The translations under genes were made by a program, and so were the position numbers. From Veillonellaceae bacterium (GTDB taxonomy: Bacteria; Bacillota; Negativicutes; Veillonellales; Veillonellaceae): 25,639 nt of DNA. The stretch lies in the NCBI GenBank assembly GCA_900765165.1, contig CAAFQR010000176.1, forward strand, positions 1 through 25,639. Direction: 5' to 3'. The stretch's first letter is position 1. Each line of letters begins with the position of its first letter. The notes under the pieces are model-generated. The model searched no databases, was not told the DNA's origin, and saw only the letters and a program-made list of their open reading frames with translations. Shown here piece after piece: positions 16,309-23,784 of this stretch.

Positions 16309-16598
16309 CGGCGCCGCTAATATTATACAAGAACGGTTTGGCCGGACTGCTCGTCGGGGTAAGTTTTGGCTTTGCTACTATTAAAATTTTAGGTAGCACT
16401 CAAGTAAGAGCGAGCCTCGGTGACGTAGCTTCTCGACTGTCGCTAACGCAAGGTCATCGAAGTCTACGTCACCGAGGCTCTTCCTACTTTGGAGTGAGTT
16501 TCGTGCCACAAAAATTTTAACAGTAGCTACAGCATATCTCCTTAAGCCTGTACGAGCAGGCCTCGTCAAACTGCCTCGCACAATAGGTAGCAGCGCCG
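16309..16598 (-). repeat. Nested palindromic element, copy 3 (inverted, core loop type B)
   Basis: Terminal: CGGCGCCGCTA (16309-16319) with TAGCAGCGCCG (16588-16598), one mismatch. Subterminal: GCTACTATTAAAATTTT (16374-16390) with AAAATTTTAACAGTAGC (16511-16527), one mismatch. Core: 17 bp perfect, GAGCCTCGGTGACGTAG (16412-16428) with 16464-16480. Read on the minus strand, the 35-nt loop differs at two positions from that of the copy at 23785, and the end GCTAATATTATACAAGAACGG is the reverse complement of the right end seen at 2132. Loop and ends are therefore inverted together, as expected of a unit with a fixed polarity. Confidence 0.82.
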
Positions 16599-17023
16599 TA
16601 TCCTGCCTAGTACGTCGCCCGCAGAGTGATTGACTTTTCATGCGAAAACGCGGCTATAAAGGTGTGTTCTTGAGGCTGGTCATCAAAAATTCGGCGGGGA
16701 GATCTTATGTTGAGACATTACTTTGGCCCTGCGCGGACATAGCGCCCCAAGTTTACGCCTCTACATCGCTGGGGGGAAGGTGAATTTAGAGATTCTAGTT
16801 GGGCCATGGACGGACATTATTCCTTGCACGTTAGCATTCCGCAGTCTAGGTGGCTTCGCCACCGCGCCTGCGGAGGCAAATTTTATAGCGATTTGTTAAA
16901 TATGTCTTTTCTATATGGATGGTTTATGGAATTTAATACAATATTTTTGTATAATAGAAAATGAATTAAGAAGGTGTTTGAATAAGGGTTTTGTTTGGGT
17001 TTTAGGTTTGAGGAGGTGTTTTT
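16599..17023. other. Gap before the glutamate permease, with one hairpin and a -10 box
   Basis: No gene seen. TCCGCAG (16838-16844) pairs with CTGCGGA (16868-16874) around a perfect GGTGGC-TTC-GCCACC hairpin (16849-16863). TATAAT at 16950-16955 is the likely -10 of the permease gene, without a clear -35. GCGGACAT (about 16732) and ACGGACATT (about 16811) faintly recall the repeats at 1168. The remainder shows nothing I can name. Confidence 0.5.
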
Positions 17024-18397
17024 ATGTCTTCTAAGGTGTTGGCCGATATGTTGTATGCCTTGGGCGTATTGAGTATGTTTTTGTTGCTTGGTACGTATAT
17101 CCGGGCGAAGGTTGGCTTTTTGCAGAGGACGTTTATTCCGGCGTCGGTTATTGGTGGGTTTATTTTACTTGTGCTGGGCCCAATCGGGGTGGGGCTGTTG
17201 CCGATTCCGAAGGATTGGCTCACGTTGTATGCGTTGATTCCGGGGATTTTGATTGTGCCGGTGGTGGCGTCGGTGCCGTTGGGCTTGAAGATTTCGGGTA
17301 GTGCGGGCACGATTAAAAACATATTGCCGCTGGCGTTTATTTCAGCGGCGATAGCGATGTTCCAGTTCACGTTAGGGTTCTTGACGCAGATTGGGTTCAG
17401 CGGGAGTTACGATTTTTACCCGACGTTCGGCTGGGAGTTGGGGCTCGGGTACGTGGGCGGCCACGGCACGGCGGGCTTGCTGGGGAATATGTTGCAGGCT
17501 ATGAATTTGCCGTATTGGCAGGTGGCGCAGGGCGTGGCGGTTACGACGGCGACGTTCGGCCTCGTTGGCGGCATTATTATCGGCATGATTTTGATTAACA
17601 TCGCGGCGCGGCGCGGGCAGACGGCGCTCCTGAAGAAGCCGAGCGACATTCCGCACAGTTTCAAGGTGGGCTACGAAAAGGACCCGGCGAAGCAGCCGAG
17701 TATGGGCCGTGAAACGACGCTTTCGTCGTCCGTTGACGCGTACGCGTTCCATACGGCGATTATTCTGGCTGTGTGCGCCATGGCGTATGCGCTTTTGAAT
17801 TTTTTGAAGGGAAATAAAATTCCTGTTCTCCAGGATATTTCAATTTGGGCGTACTGCATCGTTATCATGTTCCTCGTGTGGGGTGCCATTTGCAAGCTCC
17901 GCATCGATTATCTGGTAGACAGCAAGGTGAAGAGCAAAATCTCCGGCTCCCTTACCGAATTCGCCGTTGTGGCGGCTATCGGGAGCATGCCAATCAAGGC
18001 CGTTTTGACCTTCCTCGTGCCTATCCTCGTTATGTGTATTTTAGGCTACGTCCTCACCGTTGGCTTCCTTTGGTTCACCTGCAAATGGTGGCTCAAAGAC
18101 TACTGGTTTGAACACATGGTCGCCACCATGGGCATGTCCACCGGCGTATTCCTCACCGGCGTTCTACTGCTCCGCATCTGCGATCCGGACTTCGAAAGCC
18201 CAGTATTGGCCAACTACTCGCTGTCCTACACCATGAACAGCATACTCTACTTCGCTATGCTGGCACTATTCCTGCAGACGTTGCTTAATGGCGGCGCATG
18301 GCCAGCTATGTGGATTTCCTTCGGTATTGGTGCTCTTGAAACAGTTCTCGCACTTGTATCTAGTCGCGTATTGTTAGGCAAAGTACATAACAACTAA
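17024..18397 (+). CDS. GltS-family sodium/glutamate symporter
   Basis: An inner-membrane carrier of 457 aa with about 11 hydrophobic segments, predicted to import glutamate with sodium. Family marks are the repeated re-entrant regions: GLGYVGGHGTAGLLG in the first half (about residues 142-156) and MGMSTGVFLTGVLLLRICDP in the second, matching the GMSTG...LLLR-DP pattern of GltS. A hydrophilic loop of some 40 residues (RRGQTALLKKPSD to about SSSVDAY) separates the two halves and makes the protein longer than E. coli GltS (about 400 aa), placing it in a longer subgroup. The ATG follows GGAGG. Its stop lies about 120 bases before a palindromic element. Specificity for glutamate is from the family, not proven. 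Confidence 0.85.
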   Translation: MSSKVLADMLYALGVLSMFLLLGTYIRAKVGFLQRTFIPASVIGGFILLVLGPIGVGLLPIPKDWLTLYALIPGILIVPVVASVPLGLKISGSAGTIKNILPLAFISAAIAMFQFTLGFLTQIGFSGSYDFYPTFGWELGLGYVGGHGTAGLLGNMLQAMNLPYWQVAQGVAVTTATFGLVGGIIIGMILINIAARRGQTALLKKPSDIPHSFKVGYEKDPAKQPSMGRETTLSSSVDAYAFHTAIILAVCAMAYALLNFLKGNKIPVLQDISIWAYCIVIMFLVWGAICKLRIDYLVDSKVKSKISGSLTEFAVVAAIGSMPIKAVLTFLVPILVMCILGYVLTVGFLWFTCKWWLKDYWFEHMVATMGMSTGVFLTGVLLLRICDPDFESPVLANYSLSYTMNSILYFAMLALFLQTLLNGGAWPAMWISFGIGALETVLALVSSRVLLGKVHNN

Positions 18398-18515
18398 CAC
18401 TTTTGTAGCCTGTTAGCATTGCCCAACGGACCAAGCCGTACATTGAAGCTTTTTCTCTCCCCCTAAGCCGCTGCTGCGCGCTGAGATAAACAGCCGCGCC
18501 GCTGTAACGGCATCC
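18398..18515. other. Permease-to-element spacer
   Basis: A GC-rich imperfect palindrome (CCGCTGCTGCGCGCTG against CAGCCGCGCCGCTG, about 18467-18504) is the only structure. It may terminate the permease transcript, though no T-run follows. Confidence 0.35.
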
Positions 18516-18802
18516 GACGATGCTACCCATCCTACTAGGTAGGTTGACAAGGCATGCTCTAACAGGCTAAGAAGGAAAGCCAGTAGCTAATGTTAAAAAT
18601 TATGAGGTGAAAGTTTAGAGCTAAACGTATAAAAAGCCCTCCATCACGGAATTCGAAGACATTTCGAAGAGACAGTCGAGAATCCGTGATGGAGGGCTTT
18701 TAGCGTTGATGAACGCCTATTTAATTTTTAACATTAGCAATGCAAGACGATTAGGCTGTGAGCATGCCGACCCAGCCGTTCTTGTAGGATGTTAGCATCG
18801 TC
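18516..18802 (+). repeat. Nested palindromic element, copy 4 (core loop type A)
   Basis: The cleanest copy, 287 bp. Terminal: GACGATGCTACCCATCCTAC (18516-18535) with 18784-18802. Subterminal: GCTAATGTTAAAAATTA (18586-18602) with TAATTTTTAACATTAGC (18722-18738), 17 bp perfect. Core: 19 bp perfect, AAAAGCCCTCCATCACGGA (18632-18650) with 18683-18701. The 32-nt loop (18651-18682) is identical to copy 1 while the stem differs at four base pairs, all still paired. A small perfect hairpin GTTTAG-AG-CTAAAC sits at about 18613-18626. It ends only six bases from the stop of the dehydrogenase gene; its core stem with flanking A/T runs could end transcripts from both sides. Confidence 0.85.
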
Positions 18803-18808
18803 GAACGC

Positions 18809-19906
18809 CTACAGCAAGCTCTGTTTATACAGCGCCAGCAACTGCGCCTTATCGGGCAGCACTAAGGCGCTGCGACTATTCGCGCTACTTGCCGCAAATT
18901 CTACATACCCTTTCAGCTCTTCTTCAGTAAACTTTTCTTTTTCCCCCAACAGTGTATCGATCATCGCTTTGAATTCATCCGTTGATTTCAGTTTCAAAGC
19001 GGCCAAGACTTCGGCAACCTTGTCCGGTACATGTTCATTCATGTAGGTCAGGTAAGCGCCGAGGGTTAAGGCGTTGGCGCGGCCGTGGTCGATGTGGCGG
19101 AAGTAGGTCAATGAGTAGCCCAGCGCGTGCACGATGTTGGTGGTGGTTTGCGCGATGGCGATACCGCCGGTGGTGGACGCGTAGATAAGATTTGCGCGGT
19201 CGTCAGCGGTTAAGGCGTCGTCGGTGAGGGCCTTGAGGCTCTTGCGGAACGCTTCAACACCGCTTTTGGCTACAGCGGACGAAAGGGGCGTGCTGCGGAT
19301 AGACAGCATGCTTTCTACATTGTGAGACAACGCATCCAGCGCCGTGTTCACCGTCGTGGCGCGCGGCAAGGCCAATTGGTATTTGGAATCGAGCAATGCG
19401 ATCTTCGGGAAGATAAGCGGTGAAGCGATAGCACGCTTAGTCTGCGCTTTGTCGTCAGACAAAATGGAGTACTGCGTTACTTCACTGCCCGTGCCGGCCG
19501 TGGTCGGAATACAAATTACCGGCAACACCGACTTCCATTCGCCGGCGAATAACTTGTCTTCCGGCGTGTCATTGACGGCGAGAAGGGCAATGGCTTTGCC
19601 GGCGTCCATAGGCGAACCGCCGCCGATAGCGACGATGAAATCCGCCTGTTCCTTGCGCGCCACTTCAGCGCCTTCGTAGCAAATGGCGATATCCGGATTG
19701 CCCGGTACCTTGTCGAAAACCGCGTAGGGAATCGAATTCTTGGCGAGAGCCGCCTCCACATCGGCGAGCGAGCCGTTTATTTTAGAAGAATTATGGCCGG
19801 TGACAATCAACGCCTTCTTGCCGAGCTTGAACACGTCAGCGTGCTCAGCCAAGCAATTATCCGAGAAAAACACCTGCGTCGGCATATTCCAAAGTAAAGA
19901 TTGCAT
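18809..19906 (-). CDS. Iron-containing alcohol dehydrogenase (family III)
   Basis: NAD(P)-dependent reductase/dehydrogenase of 365 aa, cytoplasmic. The frame opens at a GTG at 19915 that overlaps AGGAG; the ATG at 19906 has correct spacing and is preferred. The NAD-binding GGGSPMDAGKAIA is at residues 95-107. PTTAGTGSEVT follows at about 135-145. Metal ligands fit Asp191 and His195 (ALDALSHNVE), His260 (VHALGYSLT) and His274 (HIDHGRAN). It is divergent from a PucR-type regulator, beyond which lies a class III aminotransferase. I infer that the aminotransferase makes a semialdehyde which this enzyme reduces to a hydroxy acid, as in GABA to 4-hydroxybutyrate, taurine to isethionate or beta-alanine to 3-hydroxypropionate. 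The substrate is not readable from sequence. Its 3' end abuts a palindromic element. Confidence 0.88.
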   Translation of the reverse strand: MQSLLWNMPTQVFFSDNCLAEHADVFKLGKKALIVTGHNSSKINGSLADVEAALAKNSIPYAVFDKVPGNPDIAICYEGAEVARKEQADFIVAIGGGSPMDAGKAIALLAVNDTPEDKLFAGEWKSVLPVICIPTTAGTGSEVTQYSILSDDKAQTKRAIASPLIFPKIALLDSKYQLALPRATTVNTALDALSHNVESMLSIRSTPLSSAVAKSGVEAFRKSLKALTDDALTADDRANLIYASTTGGIAIAQTTTNIVHALGYSLTYFRHIDHGRANALTLGAYLTYMNEHVPDKVAEVLAALKLKSTDEFKAMIDTLLGEKEKFTEEELKGYVEFAASSANSRSALVLPDKAQLLALYKQSLL

Positions 19907-20080
19907 AGGATTCACTCCTTTTGAGTTATTTTTGAGTAGTAAGATAGTGTATAAATTTGCTTATAACCCATAGTCTAGAAGGTCGACGGCCTGGTGTCAA
20001 TTGGTATTGCACGTTTATATTTACCTGCACAACAGGTTGAATCTCTTTTTGTGAAAATGCATAAAAAGGACGGCCAAATA

Positions 20081-20089
20081 TGGTAAAAT
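20081..20089 (+). promoter_or_regulatory. Extended -10 promoter of the PucR gene
   Basis: TGGTAAAAT fits TGnTANAAT, about 30 bases before the start codon. An ACCTG-CACAA-CAGGT inverted repeat lies upstream (about 20022-20036) and could be an operator in this divergent intergenic region. Confidence 0.45.
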
Positions 20090-20121
20090 ATAAATAGACT
20101 TTAGTACGCTGGAGGTGTAGT

Positions 20122-21312
20122 ATGGCGGTAACATGTAACGATTTTTTGTCTCTGAAATCAGCAAACGGCGTTGCTCTCAGGGCCGGCAAGAAGGGGCTGG
20201 GGCACACGATTCATTGGTTTCATTCGGTGGAAGCGGTCAGCGAAGTGCGCTTTCTGCAGGCCGGTGAATTAGTCTTTTTGACGGGCATCTCCATCGGCGA
20301 CGACGAAGAACAGCTGATTCGCATGGTTCATGAGGCGGCGGACCGTCGTGCGGCGGGCATCGTTATAAACACGGGCAAGTATATTAATACCATTTCTGAA
20401 CGGGTCATTGAGGCGGCGGATAGCCTGGATATGCCCATTTTCGACCTGCCCTGGAGCGTCAAGCTGGGCCGCGTAACCCAGGAATTGGGCCAGTGGATTG
20501 TGAAGGAACGCGCCGAAGAGAAGAACGCCGGCGACCTTATCAAGAAGATTTTATTCTCTGAAATAAACGGCCCCCTCAGCATTGATGCGAATTTATTGTA
20601 CAGTCAGGGACTGCCTAAAGAAAAACGCGTGCTGTCTGTGATTATTCCGCAATTGGCGCTCAATCAGGCGGAACACGTGCCGCAGTCCCAGGCCATCGAC
20701 ACGGCGGTTGAACGCATGCTGCGCGCCGTTGGTGATCCGGTGCTCTATTTATGGAACGGTAATGAATTAATCCTTATCCTTTCTACAGCCATCAACGCCG
20801 TTGACTTGGTGCGGGTCATTAAGACGCGGTTATTTGAAGACTTTGAACTGGATTCCTACTTTGGTTTAGGGCGCACATACACCAATATAGCCGATTTACG
20901 AAAAAGCTACCAAGAAGCATGCTTTGCGTGTCATATGGCCGAAGCACGGAACCTCTTTGACGAAAACCACTTCGTTGCTTATGAGAAAATGGGAGTCTTC
21001 CGGTTATTTGCAGACATGAAAGATTCGTCGGGACTGCGCCAATACGAAGAAGAAGTGTTGGGACCCATTCGCGAGTACGACAAGAAGAATAACTCGGAAT
21101 TCCTGGAAACACTGCGCATCTTCCTAGAAGAAAACGAAGACATCGTCGCCACCTGCAAGCGTTTATTTATCCATAGAAATACCTTGGCGTACCGCTTAAA
21201 ACGCATTGAAGAAATCACCAACCGCAGCATGGCCGAAGCGGAATCGCGCCTTGATTTCAGAATTGCCTTCAAGATTTGCCTCTATTTACAATTGGTAGAT
21301 AACGAAAAGTAA
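20122..21312 (+). CDS. PucR-family transcriptional regulator
   Basis: A 396-aa DNA-binding regulator with three parts: an N-terminal PucR-like sensory domain (about 1-125, with LQAGELVFLTGISIGDDEEQL and RRAAGIVINTGKYI), a middle CdaR/GGDEF-like region (about 150-290, with YFGLGRTYTNIADLRKSYQEA), and a C-terminal helix-turn-helix (about 335-390, with VATCKRLFIHRNTLAYRLKRIEEIT). Members act as ligand-responsive activators of purine, amine and amino-acid catabolism genes. It lies between the dehydrogenase (divergent) and the aminotransferase (same strand, 223 bases downstream), so it probably controls both. The start is set by GGAGGTG before the ATG at 20122. The effector is unknown. Confidence 0.9.
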   Translation: MAVTCNDFLSLKSANGVALRAGKKGLGHTIHWFHSVEAVSEVRFLQAGELVFLTGISIGDDEEQLIRMVHEAADRRAAGIVINTGKYINTISERVIEAADSLDMPIFDLPWSVKLGRVTQELGQWIVKERAEEKNAGDLIKKILFSEINGPLSIDANLLYSQGLPKEKRVLSVIIPQLALNQAEHVPQSQAIDTAVERMLRAVGDPVLYLWNGNELILILSTAINAVDLVRVIKTRLFEDFELDSYFGLGRTYTNIADLRKSYQEACFACHMAEARNLFDENHFVAYEKMGVFRLFADMKDSSGLRQYEEEVLGPIREYDKKNNSEFLETLRIFLEENEDIVATCKRLFIHRNTLAYRLKRIEEITNRSMAEAESRLDFRIAFKICLYLQLVDNEK

Positions 21313-21347
21313 ATTTCGCCAACCGTCGATGAGGTTTGTCATGGACG

Positions 21348-21424
21348 TTTGTGCATATGCAAAAAAATAACGGGTTCGTTTTGTCTGTTTATCCATAGAC
21401 CCAAACCGACATTTGAAGTATAGT
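21348..21424 (+). promoter_or_regulatory. Putative operator and promoter region of the aminotransferase gene
   Basis: TTTGTGCATATGCAAA (from 21348) is centred on a perfect TGCATATGCA palindrome. GGGTTCGTTTTGTCT then faces AGACCCAAACCGAC across 11 bases as an imperfect inverted repeat (about 21372-21410). TATAGT (21419-21424) is a possible -10 without a good -35, which would suit activator-dependent transcription, with PucR as the obvious candidate. Confidence 0.4.
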
Positions 21425-21464
21425 TAAGTCAGTAAAGAAAACAAAAAATGTTGGAAGCGATGAG

Positions 21465-21504
21465 GCTGTCATTTCAGACTGTATAAAGAGTCTGATCTGG
21501 CAGC
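21465..21504 (+). promoter_or_regulatory. Leader hairpin before the aminotransferase gene
   Basis: GCTGTCATTTCAGACT (21465-21480) pairs with AGTCTGATCTGGCAGC (21489-21504), 14 of 16 positions, with an 8-nt loop. It ends about 20 bases before the ribosome site and has no T-run, so an mRNA stabiliser or regulator-binding stem is more likely than an attenuator. Confidence 0.5.
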
Positions 21505-21535
21505 TATTGTCATTTATGGGATGGGAGGCATTTCA

Positions 21536-22867
21536 ATGTATACTTCTGAAGAAATCAAAGAAAAAACTCGTAAATATACACTCACTACCTGGTCTAAACA
21601 GAAAAATAGAAACCCGATTGTCATCGATCATGCGGAAGGTATTTACTACTACGACAAAGAAGGCAACCGTTACACGGATATGTCGTCACAGCTCGTTAAC
21701 TTGAACTTGGGCTTCGGCTGCCAAGACATCGTGGATGCCATTAAAGAACAAGCAGAAAAATACTGCTTCATCTCGCCGGCTATCGCCTCGGAACCGCGTG
21801 CGTTGCTCGCTGAAAAATTGGTAAGCCTCTTGCCGGACAACTTCGGCAAAATCTTCTTCACCAATGCCGGCGCTGACGCCAACGAAAACGCCATTAAAAT
21901 TGCGCGTTTGTACACGGGCCGTAAAAAAATCTTCAGCCGCTATCGTAGCTACCATGGTTCCTCCTTCGGTGCCGGTAACCTGACTGGTGAACCGCGTCGT
22001 TATCCGTTGGAACCGGGCATTCCGGGCTTCGTAAAATTCTTCGACCCGTACATCTATCGTGAAGCCGTAACCTTCGCGTCCGAAGCCGAAGCAACTAAAT
22101 TCTACCTCACCAAATTGCGTGAACAGATTATCTACGAAAATCCGGAAGAAGTGGCCGCCATCGTAATGGAAACCATCACTGGCTCCAACGGCGTCATCAT
22201 TCCGCCGGATGGCTATTTGCAAGGCGTTCGTGAAATCTGCGACGAATTCGGCATCGTCATGATCTGCGACGAAGTAATGGCCGGTTTTGGCCGTACCGGC
22301 AAAATGTTTGCCTTCCAGAACTGGGACGTTAAACCGGACCTCGTATCCTTCGCCAAAGGCGTTACCTGCGGCTACACCCAGCTCGGCGGCGTTGCTGTTG
22401 CCACCAAAATCGCAGAACACTTCGAAGACAACTTCCTCTCCTGCGGCCTGACCTACAGCGGCCATCCGCTCTCCTGCGCAGCCGGTCTCGCCTGCGTAGA
22501 AGCCTACGCCAAATACAACATCTTGGAAAACGTTAACAAAGTAGGCAAAGTCCTGGGCGAACTTTTGGAAGACCTCAAAGCAAAACACGCCTGCGTTGGT
22601 GACGTTCGCTACATCGGCCTCTTCTCCGCCGTTGAACTCGTAAAAGACAAAGCAACCAAAGAACCGCTTGTTCCCTACGGCAAAGACCCGGACGGCGAAA
22701 TGCCCTCCGTTGTGGGCGAACTCAAAAAACGCAAATTCATGACCTACTCCCATGAAAACATGGTACTCGTTGCGCCGCCGCTCATCATCACCGAAGAACA
22801 ACTTCGCGAAGAAATGGCCAAACTCGACGAAGTACTCACCTTAGTTGACGAAAAATTGAAAGCCTAA
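21536..22867 (+). CDS. Class III pyridoxal-phosphate aminotransferase
   Basis: Transfers an omega- or alpha-amino group from a donor to a keto acid. The frame opens at 21521, but GGGAGG overlaps that start; the ATG at 21536 has a 7-base spacing and is chosen (443 aa). Fold-type-I marks are FTNAGADANENAIKIAR (phosphate-binding region), SYHGSSFGAGNLTG, the PLP-ring aspartate in MICDEVMAGFGRTGK (Asp245) and the Schiff-base lysine in VSFAKGVTCGY (Lys274). The GLTYSGHPLSCAAGLA segment is normal for the class. The start, KYTLTTWSKQKNRNPIVI, resembles taurine-pyruvate and beta-alanine-pyruvate transaminase relatives rather than ArgD. With the PucR regulator and iron dehydrogenase it probably forms a deaminate-and-reduce pathway. 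Substrate unknown. Confidence 0.85.
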   Translation: MYTSEEIKEKTRKYTLTTWSKQKNRNPIVIDHAEGIYYYDKEGNRYTDMSSQLVNLNLGFGCQDIVDAIKEQAEKYCFISPAIASEPRALLAEKLVSLLPDNFGKIFFTNAGADANENAIKIARLYTGRKKIFSRYRSYHGSSFGAGNLTGEPRRYPLEPGIPGFVKFFDPYIYREAVTFASEAEATKFYLTKLREQIIYENPEEVAAIVMETITGSNGVIIPPDGYLQGVREICDEFGIVMICDEVMAGFGRTGKMFAFQNWDVKPDLVSFAKGVTCGYTQLGGVAVATKIAEHFEDNFLSCGLTYSGHPLSCAAGLACVEAYAKYNILENVNKVGKVLGELLEDLKAKHACVGDVRYIGLFSAVELVKDKATKEPLVPYGKDPDGEMPSVVGELKKRKFMTYSHENMVLVAPPLIITEEQLREEMAKLDEVLTLVDEKLKA

Positions 22868-23023
22868 TATGTTTTTCTCGCTTTTGATTACGGTGAAATA
22901 AACTGCCGTACCAGCGCTTTGCATACTGCTTGCGTGCTAGCGCTTCATGTAACACAATACACTTCTATGACAACAACTAATCCTCTCTAAAATTACACGA
23001 AAACAAACAGAACTCTCTTTATG

Positions 23024-23070
23024 AAAGACGCCATCGCGGCTGCCCCCTTCTTTGCTGCGATGGCGTCTTT
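23024..23070. terminator. Terminator downstream of the aminotransferase gene
   Basis: AAAGACGCCATCGC (23024-23037) pairs perfectly with GCGATGGCGTCTTT (23057-23070), 14 bp with a 19-nt loop. It lies 156 bases after the stop codon, giving a long 3' untranslated region. Confidence 0.7.
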
Positions 23071-23269
23071 GCGTTTGCGAAAGGGTGACAAGGTCGAAGA
23101 ATTGGCAGAGGTGTACTAGTTGGAGTGCAGAATTGATTGAGCGGCTGAATAGGTTGTGGGGCTGAGTTGGCTGAAGTCCGGAGGTCTATATATACTTGTT
23201 CGGCAGATTTTTGCAATTTTGACAATCATGCTTCTTTTCGCAAGATAAAGTTGTAAACTATTAAACATG

Positions 23270-23557
23270 GCGGTCTGCGGAGCGAACCTGTGAGCGACTA
23301 AGACCGCGCCTCCCGTACCAAGAAACTGATGTCAGAACAGCCCGCGGAGCGAGGCAACGAGCGACTAGGGCTGTAACACACGTACTAAGCCGCTATTAAC
23401 CGTCGTCCGCGGAGCGAGTAAGCGAGCGACTAGGACGGCAACTCGTGCACTAAGCCGCAATGTTCAGGCTTTTCCTGTTCAAGAAGCCAAAGGCACTAAT
23501 GCGGCGTAACCATCGCTACGCCGTTCGCGGAGTGAGCTTGCGAACGACTAGAACGGT
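23270..23557 (+). repeat. Array of four 38-nt hairpins with conserved loop and covarying stems
   Basis: Units at 23270-23307, 23337-23374, 23402-23439 and 23520-23557 each have a 7-bp stem and a 24-nt loop. Left arms are GCGGTCT, ACAGCCC, GTCGTCC and GCCGTTC; right arms AGACCGC, GGGCTGT, GGACGGC and GAACGGT. Pairing holds in all despite different sequence, allowing a G.T in the last two. The loop reads GCGGAGYGA, six variable bases, GARCGACTA. Inside it, GC faces GC (TG/CA in unit 4) between two tandem G.A pairs. Linkers also recur (..CGT..ACTAAGCCGC). Periods are 67, 65 and 118. This is unlike CRISPR, whose repeats are constant and spacers vary. I do not recognise the family; REP-like repeats or structured RNA are the candidates. 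Confidence 0.85.
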
Positions 23558-23635
23558 GGAACACCGTATGTACTAAGGCACAATGATGACAGCCTGTTTG
23601 ACCAGAGAACCAAGGCACTATGTTCAGGCTTTTCC
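23460..23635 (+). repeat. 16-bp direct repeat around hairpin unit 4
   Basis: ATGTTCAGGCTTTTCC is exact at 23460-23475 and 23620-23635. A related pair, CCAAAGGCACTA (about 23488) and CCAAGGCACTA (about 23610), supports an older duplication of the segment that carries hairpin unit 4. Confidence 0.6.
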
Positions 23636-23661
23636 CCCTCATCCAGTAAAAAATACGAGCT

Positions 23662-23755
23662 CATTGCATCGACAACGGCGTAACGCTGCTATCCAATGGT
23701 AACGCCGCCGGTTAAAGCGGAAGTGCCGAGACCAAAGCGTTACGCCTCTGCAATG
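23662..23755. repeat. Inverted repeat next to element copy 5
   Basis: CATTGCA (23662-23668) with TGCAATG (23749-23755) encloses GGCGTAACGCT (23677-23687) with AGCGTTACGCC (23736-23746), both perfect, around a 48-nt loop that can itself fold. It may be a degenerate or shorter relative of the large elements. Confidence 0.55.
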
Positions 23756-23784
23756 TAGCAACTAGGCAATGGGAGGACGCTCGT

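Noticed and set aside
21497..21512. Sigma-54 promoter (TGGCAGCTATTGTC) before the aminotransferase
   Set aside because: The TGGCA and TTG parts are two bases too close for the -24/-12 spacing.
21686..22801. 371-residue open frame antisense to the aminotransferase
   Set aside because: A shadow of a strongly coding gene with biased codons; low-complexity Phe/Val/Gly composition, no homology impression.
23270..23557. CRISPR array
   Set aside because: Units have variable stems and conserved loops with spacing 67, 65 and 118; repeats are not constant, there is no spacer logic and no cas gene.
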